Of a stretch of DNA of 64,000 nt, positions 54,236 to 64,000 are shown one piece after another. The notes beneath the pieces were generated by a model. That model was given only the letters and a program-made list of their open reading frames with translations, did not search any database and was not told the DNA's origin. The DNA is from Acanthoscelides obtectus (Eukaryota; Arthropoda; Insecta; Coleoptera; Chrysomelidae). The stretch's first letter is position 1; each line of letters opens with the position of its first letter. The stretch covers positions 87,982,864 to 88,046,863 of the forward strand of contig CAVLJG010000001.1 of NCBI GenBank assembly GCA_963669975.1, in the 5' to 3' direction. A program made the translations under genes and the position numbers.

Positions 54236-55402
54236 CAGGGTTATTACGTAAAAACCTATGTAATGCCAAAAAGAACCGACAGAATGCCATCTTGCTGACT
54301 AGATAGCTCCTAGCACGCTTCTATGTGCAAATATCTCATTCCGCGTTTGTTCGCTTTGAGCGCTGTGAACATCACCAAAAGCGTCATCTATGGAGGAATG
54401 GCTTAATTAACGGTCAATGATCCAGCATGCTTTGTTGGTTGCAGAATGCCGAGATACTCTGTTGAGCACGTCTCCGAGACGACGTGACAGAAATAAAATT
54501 GGTTGAGTAGCAAGATCGCATCTGGATGATTGTGTGTATTGGTCTGTATGTGTATAAAATCAGTGATATTTTCTATGTGAGAAGATTATTACTGAATATG
54601 CTGCCCGTGTATATCTACGAGTATTAGCTGTACCAGACGGGTGAGTTGTTCTTTTTGAAGAAAGGTTATGTTCAAAGTTATAAATTATGATTACCCCGTT
54701 TTTTGCGTTTTCAAAAACTGTGAGAAGCATTACGGAAAATCACCACTGCACCTGCGTTGTGCACATTTTCGCAGTGCGTTACATCTAGGCGCTGTTTTGT
54801 ATCTTCTACTTGATATAGCAATTGGAAATAAAAATAATGTAAAACGTAATGACTTTTACACTTTTCATAAATATTCCTGTCTGTGGCACATTTTCTCACC
54901 TTTTGGTTGTAATATTCGTCACCAACCAGGGATTTTCTTTTCGTACCTCTCTCTTTCTTGAAATTCAGCAATTTGCTTATGTACATAATTTCCAGGATGA
55001 ATAAGAAAAAGTGGGCGCGCAACTAGTTTCGAGCTTTGCATTCATTTCAAGTAAGTGTATTTGAGACAAGAAACCAATGGAATTATCATCAACACCGATT
55101 TTATTAGCACACAAATTCGCAATATGCACCTATGCACTGCCGTTTCATCCCAGCTATTGTATGCAACTTACAGCTTAGATCTCCAATAATCTCCAATCTC
55201 TGAAGCAGATGTTACATCACATCAGAGCCAAACATTGATAGCTGAAGCGTCATGATGTTTCGGCAACACGTACAGCTTCAGAAAGAGTACACATCAAGTC
55301 AATAACAGATGACATTAGATGACATCTAAATGTCACAAAAACCTAGATAATGTCAACAAACAACATAATGTCACTTTTCAATATTCGGAATACCCCTTCC
55401 CA
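54236..55402. mobile_element. Non-autonomous TIR element, medium copy of the 1405-3035 family
   Basis: Left CAGGGTTATTACGTAAAAAC; right inverse AGGGGTATTCCGAATATTG with subterminal TGACATTATG units. It shares long blocks with 1405-3035 (GTGTATTGGTCTG; CACCTATGC...CCGTTTC near 55125 and 2765) but is ~460 bp shorter. Confidence 0.7.
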
Positions 55403-56191
55403 TCTTCATGAGCCCAAAGTTTCCAATTTCTCTTTAGTGCTCCGATACGCAGTCACGTATATTTTTAGCAGTAGCAACATGAACAGTACCCAGGTAGCAC
55501 AAGCACGTTAAAATGACGTCGATTACTTGGTGATAACTCGTCAACTGACGTGATACTTCCCAATATCGACGTCCTACGACGTCAACTAAGTGTCCAGTTG
55601 TGTACGTGTACCGCAAATGTTGTAATTACGTTTTTTTGAATCATATATATTTTTATATAATATATTCGACGTTTTTGCTGATTTAGAATCAGTCTCTCTG
55701 TTTCAAAACGGATCAAGTCAGCGGGCAGATAAGCAATTATCTCATTCCACCCCTCATCGACGTGCACTAATTGAAACTCAAAATTGTCTGAAATGACAAA
55801 TTATTAAAGTGTTGCCAAAAGTTACCGAATAATATTCTATTTATCCTTTATATTTCTAGCGTTCCGATATACTCGTATAATATTTAATAATTTTTAAGAA
55901 TGAGTTTATGCAAGTAAATGGAAAAAATCACCTTATTGGTCACAACATTCAGATAACGTAAAAGAATACATATAACATATTAGCTATCGAATGTGTGATG
56001 TATTCTTGAAAATCTTTTTACGTTTGACAACGCTATATATCGAGTGACAATTGACAGTGAACGGCAACCGCAGATAGCTGTAATCGACGTTATTTCTTCC
56101 TGCTCCTGCTATTTGTACCCGGTATCCGCATCGTGTTGCTTCAACTTCCACGTACTGTATATGGTGCTCCCACTACTAGTAACACAATATA

Positions 56192-58056
56192 CAGGGTGTA
56201 AACGTTATGATAGTCATTATTTAAATAGGCGATAGGGGGGGTTAAAAGAAGCAAAAAGTTTCATATAGCATGGGGGTCAAAACGGCATTTTTTTAGAGAA
56301 AAGCGACTTTAAAGTAAAATAAAATCTGACAACGCTGCAATGCCAGACGCAAATTACGACGGAACGCAGTTTGAATAAAGATGGTGTTTGTTATTTTTGG
56401 CTCTTAGGTATTATTTCATTATTTGATAATGTACTCGTAAAATGCAAACAATTAAAAAAAACGGACTTCCCACTAACTGTCTCAGCGCTCCACCTGGTGT
56501 GTGAAAGTTTATTTAATTTTGATACATACATTGTTTTTCTTTTTCAAACTCACACTGCACTTTTTTGTATTTAAAGAAGGTGTTCAAAATGTCGTCCTCC
56601 ACTTTCTACACAAGCTTCATTACGACTAACCCAGTTTCTTCTTACCCTAGATCCTCGAAGTTGTCCATTTATTATTTTAGCCGCATTAAAATTTTTTTCG
56701 CGAAGTTGTGCTTCAGTTGTTACTGGACTAGCCCCATAAACCATCCCTTTAAGTACTCCCCAATACCAGAAATCCATCGGATTGAGGTCAGGAGATCTTG
56801 CTGGACATTTTAGAGTATCAGGAGCATTTCGACCGATCCAGCGATTTGGATAATGTTCATTCAAATACTGAATGACGCCTCTAAAAATGTGTGGTGGTGC
56901 CCCGTCATGAAAAAACCACAAATTCTGTCTCCGTTGAAATGGAATATTGTCTGCTCCTGCTCCTGCTCCAAAAGTTCTGGTAGGTTATTGGCTAGAAGGC
57001 TAAGGTATCCTTCTTCTGAAAACTTTGGGGGTAACTCGAAAGGGCCTATTACATGATCCTCAAGAATACCACCCAAATATTTATTTTAAAACGTTTTTGG
57101 AAATGACCTTCACGTATGGTATGAGGATTTTCTTGGGCCCATGCGTGAGTATTATGGAAATTTTATATCCCGTTTCGCGTAAAAGTACATTCGTCCGTCG
57201 CTAGAATGTTTTTAAAAAGATCCGGATTTTCATTGTTTTTGTGACCACTGACAGAACGTTAGTCTGCGAGGATAGTCTTCTGGTAACAAGGCCTGCACTC
57301 GTTGTACATGGTAAGGAGAAAGCAAATTTTCCCGTAGGATTCTAAGGACTATGGTACGCGATAGTCCTACGCGGTGGCCTAATTCCCGAGTGCTGATATC
57401 TGCATTGATTTCCACGATATTTAAAATTTGTTCCTCCTGCTCAACAGTAACCTGTCTTTCACGAGTGCGAATATTGGTGGGCTAAACACTTCATGTATCT
57501 CGAAGTCTTTGGTACACTTGCACAAATGTCCTTCTGTCTGGGAGTACCCGTTGGCGAAATCTGTCGCGATAAATTTGAGCTGCAAGATTTGAATTTTGAC
57601 GAGCTTCACCGTAAAGTAACAACATGTCGGCGAACACTTGATTCGAGAACATTGTACACAACACGCCCGATGCCGGATAACTAACCACTGCTACCGTTTG
57701 CGATCGACTGCCGGTTCGATAAGTGTGATGATGACCGACGCGCTTTTGTCATGTGTGTTTTAAATATTTAATTTAATGAAATTTACTTACTTACTGACTA
57801 CAAATTTTGTATTAACATAGAAAAACTTAGTGCCATTTATTTGTTAATTACCCAATGTAAAACCGCTTTAGATTAGATTATAAAAAATAGTAACATTGTG
57901 GTGATTGTGGTCGATATAAAGCAAACAGTTGTAAACGATAAAGCGATTTGGACAAAAATCTATTGACTTTTGGACCATGGGTCATATGAACTTTTTGACT
58001 TGGTTTGACCCCCTATTACCCATTTCAATAATGACTAAAATAACGTTTACACCCTG
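56192..58056 (-). mobile_element. DUF4817-type DDE transposon, almost full length
   Basis: 1,865 bp with TIRs CAGGGTGTAAACGTTATGAT / inverse and TA on both sides. The transposase on the minus strand is recognisable from end to end in pieces: HTH (57688-57491), 57415-57230, 57076-56861 and 56921-56571. Confidence 0.9.
56571..57688 (-). pseudogene. DUF4817-type transposase, frameshifted but full span
   Basis: Order on the minus strand: FADMLLLYGEARQNSNLAAQ (DUF4817 HTH), then ELGHRVGLSRTIVLRILREN (second HTH), ATDECTF (~57200, first Asp), GILEDHVIGPFELPPKF, FFHDGAPPHI (second Asp) and ARSPDLNPMDFWYWGVLKG (third block). At least three frame changes. Best-preserved copy of this family in the window. 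Confidence 0.85.
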
Positions 58057-58269
58057 TATAATTTTTTGAGGTAGTTGAAACTGGTTACTCATTATAAACG
58101 ATAAACGTCATCGTTACGTTCAGCAAGCGGCGTGTTATTGACGTCTGCCATATGATGTCATCGGTATGTGACATTAGAATGCCATTTTGACGTTACTTTT
58201 ACGTCATTCAACTCGTTATTTGATGACCAGTTTGTAACGTCATTTTCACGTGCTTGTGCTACTTGGGAC

Positions 58270-59455
58270 ATGAAATTGAGACAACTTTACTATACTCCAA
58301 TCTCAATAATTTTATTTCGATGTGTTGAATGGTTGATTTTGTGGAATGAAAATCTATTGTACAAGCAATAATTTATTTCAATTTAATCAATCATCAATAA
58401 TAATGATTACAGCCAATGGCCTACAACATTTCTATAATTATATATAATTTTTCTTTCAATAAACAGAGGAAATAATAGCAGTATATTGTGTATAACTATA
58501 GGCCATATCTAAAGTAGCACGAAAATATTAAGGAAAAAAGTAGAAACAATACCATTCCATTAGACTATTTTTACACTACTCAATATTTATCACCTATAGA
58601 GCGTTCACCTTCAAAATGCAGCATCATAACCGAAGACCACTATAATTCGATCGACTCGGTTTAAGGAGCGGAATATCTGCCTCATCAGATTTGAACATTT
58701 AGCGCTTTTCCCGACTGAAATTTGTAAATAGACCAAGCTGGCAATTTTCTGGGTGGTTTTATCGTTAAAGTTATGTTATTTTACATTTTAAGCCAAAACG
58801 CTATTACACGAAATATTGTCCGTTCTGTAACTTTCCTTCTCAGAATAAATGTTCAGATTGTTCCATTCGGTCATTCAGAATTGACAAACTAGCAGAATGA
58901 CTAGCTCCTGAGAGTAGATAAAGTGACAAATTCCATTTTAGCGTGTTACTATTTTTACTATAGATGTCTATTTATGATTGCTGCATTTTGAGCTTGAATC
59001 ATTTAAGACTAAATGCTATAAAATTAGTTTTGGCTACGTACGCTAACGTTTTTTTTTTTGTTCATTAAATATATATTAAAGTTTTATCACAATAACTAAT
59101 CATATATAAATCATTTATAAAATAAACGATCCACATACTGGACATTTTATTATGTTTCGCTGTTCTCTATTATATTAGGCTTCTCGAAATTTATAACAAT
59201 TAGTTACATAATTGAACTGACATAGTTTAAAGCTATTACTTGGGTACTTTTTGGAAGATATGGATAAGCTGTAGGAGATTCATTACTCAAGAATCGATAA
59301 TATGTACATAGTGTCCCCATTTGTTTAAACCACTTTCCATCATAAAAGGTCAATCTGTTTCGAGTCAGCAATCTGACGACCTGGAAACTCAGTTAACCAG
59401 GGGCCCTGACATGTTACTCTCGCACTAGTTTCATTATCTATCGCTATTTCAGAGA
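58270..59455. other. Flanking DNA, no gene recognised
   Basis: AT-rich with short homopolymers (T run at ~59049). No conserved motif or TIR pair found. Confidence 0.5.
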
Positions 59456-62400
59456 GTCCTCCTGCTCTTCATTGCAGAAAAGATTCCAGGGTCGGAATGT
59501 CCGGGTGGAGGGTGGGCTCGAGGGAACAACATCGAAGATAAAATTTGTTTTTCGAACATCTGCGGGATCAACAGCAACATTGATGCTGTTCATCACTACC
59601 TGCAATCCAATCGTCCCGCCGTGCTTTTCTTGGCGGAGACAAAAATCTCAGAGACTGCACCGATTAACCATCTCAACTTCCCAAACTACGAGGTGCACTC
59701 CAATCTGAGAAAGAACGGGGGAGTTGTGGCTTTTGTCCGCAGCAGTCTTTCCTGCTCCAGGGATCTTGCTTTGGAATCAGACCGGAAGGACATTCTGTGG
59801 CTTCGCCTCAACTCCAAAACATCACCCAAATTTATTTGCTGCCTTTATCGCTCTCCCTCGAACCATAACTGGGATGACCTACTCGAATACCTCGCCGTCC
59901 AGATCGACTTCCTGAACATCAATCATCCCGCTTCAGAGGTAGTTCTTCTCGGTGATTTCAATGCCCATAATGAGCTTTGGTTGGGCTCAAATAAGACCGA
60001 TGCAGCAGGTCGTGCAGTCGAAGCGTTCGCTCTTACTCAAGGGCTGACCCAGCTGGTGACGAGCCCTACTTTTTTCCCCCGCGTCTCGTCACACGCCAGT
60101 AGCCTGCTGGATCTCTTTCTGACCACGCATCCTGCCCCTTACAGCACTGCTGTCCTGTCCCCCCTGGGTAACTCAGATCACGGTGTTGTGGAGGTTAGGT
60201 TTCGGTCAGAAGCCGCTGTGGCCGCAGAAACTCGCACAGGCCGCAAAACTTGGCATTACGGACATGCCGACTGGGAGGGGCTCAGAGACTTCTTCTCTAG
60301 CTTTCCTTGGAGAAATGTCTGCTTCACTGACGCGGATGCGTCGACTGTCTGTTCTTCAATAACCGAAATTATCCACGTCGGAATGGAGGAATACATCCCT
60401 CACACAGTGAAAGTTCCTAAACCAGGGTCCAACGGCTGGTTCAACAAATCGTGTGACACTGCTCGCCAGCAGAAGATCAAGGCCCACAGAACCTACTTAC
60501 AAAACCCCACTGTAGAGAACAGACAAGCCGACGTCGAGTCCAGAAACAAATATAACGAAGCGGTTCGCAATGCCAAAACCCAGCATGATGTAAAAGTTAG
60601 GCACAGGGTAATGTCGCAGCGCAATGGCAGTCGGTCTTTCTGGACGCTGGCCAAGCAGATTGAAAAGAACTTCTCACACAGTAGCCTTCCACCACTTACG
60701 TGTCAGGATGGAACTATTGTATTCGACTCAAAGGCCAAGGCGGAAGTGCTAGCCAAGATCTTTGCTGCCAACTCCACCATGGACGTCCCCACCAACGCCC
60801 AAGTGCCGTCAATTCAAAGGGTTCCCCACACTATGCGGGAGGTAACATTCAGGCATAAGACCGTAAGACGAGTGCTCTTGTCGCTCGACATCAACAAAGC
60901 TTCTGGTCCGGACTTGATTCCTGCCATTGTACTGAAGAGATGTGCAGCTGAGCTTGCTCCAGTTCTTTCGCGTCTCTTCCAGATATCTTATGAATCCGGC
61001 ACCTTCCCAGAAAACTGGAAATTTGCTCATGTACAGCCCATCCCAAAAAAAGGATCTAAAACCGACCCTTACAACTACAGGCCTATAGCTCTGCTTTCTG
61101 TTATAAGTAAAGTGATGGAGAGGTGCATAAATCGCGAGCTGCTGGACTACCTCGAACGTCACAGCTTGATTAGCGACAGGCAGTACGGTTTCCGGCACCA
61201 ACGATCCACAGGGGACCTCCTCGCTTACGTCACGCAACTGTGGAGTAAACTCATCCAGTCTCATGGTGAGGCTCATGTCGTTGCTCTTGACATCACGAAA
61301 GCGTTCGATCAGCTGTGGCACGCTGCCCTCTTGAGCAAACTTCCATCCTACGGCCTCCCAGAAAAGCTTTGCAGATGGATGGCTGACTTTATCTCTGGCC
61401 GCAAGATATCCGTCGTAATTGACGGATTCTCCTCTTCATCCCACAACGTCAACGCGGGTGTTCCCCAGGGATCGGTCTTGGCACCAACACTGTTTCTCTT
61501 ACATATCAACGACCTCCTTTCCTGCACGATCAACCCGATCCACAGCTTCGCTGATGACAGCACTCTACATGCAGGAGTTCAGAGTGACAAGCCGATCTCT
61601 GCCGCTGAGCTGGAAAAAAGAAGACTAGCGACGACTTCTTCTCTGACAAGAGACCTGGAGGCTATCACTGCTTGGGGACGCAACAATCTTGTACAGTTCA
61701 ATGCTTCCAAAACACAGTACTGTACTTTGACGAACAAAAAGCGTCCTAGCGCTCATACAGTTTCGATGGACGGTCGAGTTCTACCAAAGAGCCATTCATT
61801 TCGGCTGGTCGGAGTCCAGATCACCGAGGACCTGATCTGGCACGAACACATCTCTTCAATAGCTGCAGCTGCTGGGAAAAAGCTAGGCTATTTGTTTAGG
61901 GCTAAGAAGTACTTTTCTCCGCATGACCTTCTCACTCTGTACAAGGCCCAGATAAGGCCTAGCCTCGAGTATTGCTCACACATTTGGGGTGCTGCCGCCC
62001 CGACTACATTGTCCATGCTCGATGCTGTCCAGAGGAGGGCGGTCCGACTGATCGATGACTCTTCTCTAACAGACAGTCTCGGGACTCTTTCGCACCGCCG
62101 GGCCGTCGGCGATCTAGCACTTTTCTATCGCTACACCAACGGGCTTTGCTCCTCAGAGCTCTCTTCCATGATGCCGCCGCGTGATGTGCCTGCCAGACAG
62201 ACCCGCCTGAGTTCGGCGTCCCATCCTAACCGTGTCAAACTTCGTACATCCAGAACTGGCCGATACGACCGCTCCTTTGTCCCGAGGGTGTCTAGATTGT
62301 GGAACAATCTACGGGAGGAAGCTTTTCCCAGTTCTACTAACCTTGGGCAGTTCAAAAATCGTATTAACAAAATTTGTTTGGAATCATCATAGCAGCCGCG

Positions 62401-62470
62401 GTGTTCCGGCATTTAGGCTTCTGCCTGCGCGGCTGTTTCGATATAAAAAAAAAAAAAAAAAAAAAAAATA
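59456..62470 (+). mobile_element. LINE retrotransposon, 5'-truncated, with poly-A tail
   Basis: One long ORF2 followed by a short 3' UTR and A-rich tail (62445-62468). ORF1 is absent. Base composition is visibly richer in G+C than the flanks. A decayed fragment of the same family is at 34664-34995. The target duplication could not be fixed. Confidence 0.92.
59466..62392 (+). CDS. LINE ORF2: endonuclease and reverse transcriptase
   Basis: Open to the TAG at 62390 with no internal stop; the frame stays open upstream of the GTG at 59621, so the true start is outside the element or lost. APE endonuclease: SNICGINSN, FLAETKIS, LLGDFNAHN (~59950) and GNSDHGVV (~60170). RT: YRPIALLS, DITKAFDQLWH (~61290), AGVPQGSVLAP (~61455), HSFADDSTL (catalytic FADD, ~61540), then LEYCSHIWG and the PRVSRLWNNL C-terminus. 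Nicks target DNA and copies its own RNA there (family role). Jockey-superfamily type; exact clade not determined. Looks recently active; lacks ORF1. Confidence 0.93.
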
Positions 62471-62524
62471 TATAATCTTTCGCAAAGATAAACGAATGTT
62501 TACTTACGTGTTCACGAAGCTATA

Positions 62525-63453
62525 CAGGGTTATCCAAATTAAGTGTCCACCATTAGTAACTTTCTTATTAGTGAAAATACAAAGTTGTTTGAATTAGCAA
62601 ACTAGTAGCATTTTTAACGCTGGTAAAAATGAGAAATAAAAAAAAACAATTGAGAGTCGTTATTTTGATTTTTTTCAGTAAAATAACATTTTTTTAAATG
62701 GAAACCCCTATATATTATATTTTTTTCTGTTAAAGCATCAAATTTTAAACAAAAAAGTTAATAATGACTTTTCCGCTAAAGTCAAAAATAAAGTCAAAAT
62801 AACGATAAATATTTTTAATTATTTGCAGTATTATAATATTAAGACGGCTATGAAAACAACATGGCGTTCGCGATTTGACAGCATTAAGATAAGCGACAAA
62901 TTGTTAAACTGGACATACTCGCAACTAGAAGGCTTTGGAAAACAATGATAAAATCAAATAATGTCAAACATTAGTGTAAATACTTGTTTATAAGCTTTAT
63001 TGTGTCATTAATTTAAAGTTGAAAAGTTGAAAAACGTGTCCAAAAATGTATTGAAGAACAAGGTGGTGTTTTCGAGCATCTTCTTTAAAAAAAATTGTTA
63101 TTGTATTTTGTAAGATTATAAGTTGATGTTGAAAATAAAGTTTGTCGATACAATTTAATTGTGTCAGATTGGAGGCCATAACTTCAACAATTTGTAACCT
63201 AGGAGGAAAGTTATTGTAAGCTTTTTTGTTTAAAATTTGATGCTTTAACAGAAAAAAATATAATATACAGGGGTTTCCATTTAAAAAAATGTTATTTTAC
63301 TGAAAAAAATCAAAATAACGACTCTCAATTGTTTTTTTTTATTTCTCATTTTTACCAGCGTTAAAAATGCTACTAGTTTGCTAATTCAAACAACTTTGTA
63401 TTTTCACTAATAACAAAGTTACTAATGGTGGACACTTAATTTGGATAACCCTG
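62525..63453. mobile_element. Long-TIR non-autonomous element
   Basis: 929 bp with TA on both sides. Arms 62525-62761 and 63219-63453 are near-identical inverted repeats of ~235 bp (CAGGGTTATCCAAATTAAGT at the tip). The central ~450 bp has no recognised gene. Confidence 0.9.
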
Positions 63454-63455
63454 TA

Positions 63456-64000
63456 TAATAGAACCATAACGCGAATAACGCACGAAGATGTTAACATCCT
63501 GGCAAGAGTACGGTATCTCATCTTCAGGTCAAATACTAGTAGTCGTAGCTTATATGTACTTTAGGAGCTTTGGGAGTGCATCAGGTGTTGATCCTGATAA
63601 TCGCTTCCACAGCTCACTACTGCCATAGTAAGTTCGCCGTTCAACTTCGCTCTATTTGCTTGCTCCGGATCTGTGTTTATGACCATCTTCAGGAACAGGG
63701 CCGTACCCAGCCCGGGAGAACGAGAACAGTTCAGTAATATATGAAAACCCAAAAAATCCAACAAAATGATGTGTAAAAGGGTGAAAATTGAGATATTGGT
63801 GTTTGTAGCTATATAGGTATAAATACAAGTACTTCCAGTAACTATAGTTTAAGTACGCTTGTTTGTGGCAAAACGTTCAAACAATGAGTCTGTAAAATTT
63901 TTTGACGTTAGTGATATAGGTCCAATAAAAGTTCGAAAACTGCTTCTTTTTCTACCTCGTTTATTAGACCTCCAGACGTCAGAGCGGTGCATAGTACCGT
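63456..64000. other. Right end of window, no gene recognised
   Basis: A 67-codon minus frame (63764-63561) contains VINTDPEQANRAKLNGELTM. It has no family I recognise and may be repeat-derived. Confidence 0.4.

Larger units (their letters stand above)
55489..58267. mobile_element. Outer TIR element rich in ACGTC motifs, split by insertion
   Basis: AGGTAGCACAAGCACGTTAA at the left and inverse of AAGTAGCACAAGCACGTGAA at the right; both continue AATGACGT with repeated GACGT/ACGTC units. It encloses the DUF4817-type element at 56192-58056. Non-coding; superfamily not assigned. Confidence 0.7.

Noticed and set aside
60809..61321. 170-codon minus-strand ORF
   Set aside because: Antisense of the LINE reverse transcriptase; GC-rich coding DNA often leaves an open opposite frame.

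Overview
This window is nuclear DNA from an insect, most likely a beetle. The evidence is a host gene with many GT-AG introns, AT-rich non-coding DNA, and a dense set of insect-type transposons: Tc1/mariner, DUF4817-type, PIF/Harbinger, hAT, non-LTR LINEs and many TIR-bounded non-autonomous elements. The beetle assignment is an inference from transposon content. No rRNA, tRNA gene, CRISPR array or prokaryotic operon was seen.

One host gene dominates: an ABC transporter of subfamily C (ABCC4/MRP4-like) on the minus strand. Its start codon is at 53006 and the gene runs leftward off the window edge. I could trace 21 coding exons (about 1,230 codons) with consistent splice phase and no internal stop. 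They cover TMD1, NBD1, linker, TMD2 and NBD2 as far as Walker B. The last ~80-100 residues (H-loop and C-terminus) must lie left of position 1. The coding sequence is about 3.7 kb spread over 52.4 kb; almost everything else is intron filled with mobile DNA.

Intron by intron from the left: intron 20 (719-4213) holds a DUF4817-type element interrupted by two members of another family. Intron 17 holds a mariner-like and a DUF4817-type element only 8 bp apart. Intron 16 has a hAT remnant; intron 14 a LINE fragment; intron 13 a dead mariner and SINE-like pieces. Intron 10 has Tc1 debris, a 1.9 kb inverted duplication and a LINE. Intron 8 is mostly a 1.3 kb imperfect palindrome. Intron 7 has Tc1 and GTF2IRD2-like hAT remnants plus a TIR element. 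Intron 6 has a three-layer nest with an almost complete PIF/Harbinger element. Intron 5 has an internally deleted mariner. Intron 4 has a TIR family plus LINE pieces. Intron 3 has an intron-bearing IS630-like element and a Tc1 element carrying a 1.6 kb foreign insert with a 151-codon ORF. Intron 2 has Harbinger, mariner-like, LINE and palindromic elements.

Upstream of the gene (53-64 kb) lie further TIR elements, a DUF4817 element nested in another element, a 5'-truncated but otherwise open LINE ORF2 of ~2.9 kb with a poly-A tail, and a long-TIR element. No second host gene was recognised.
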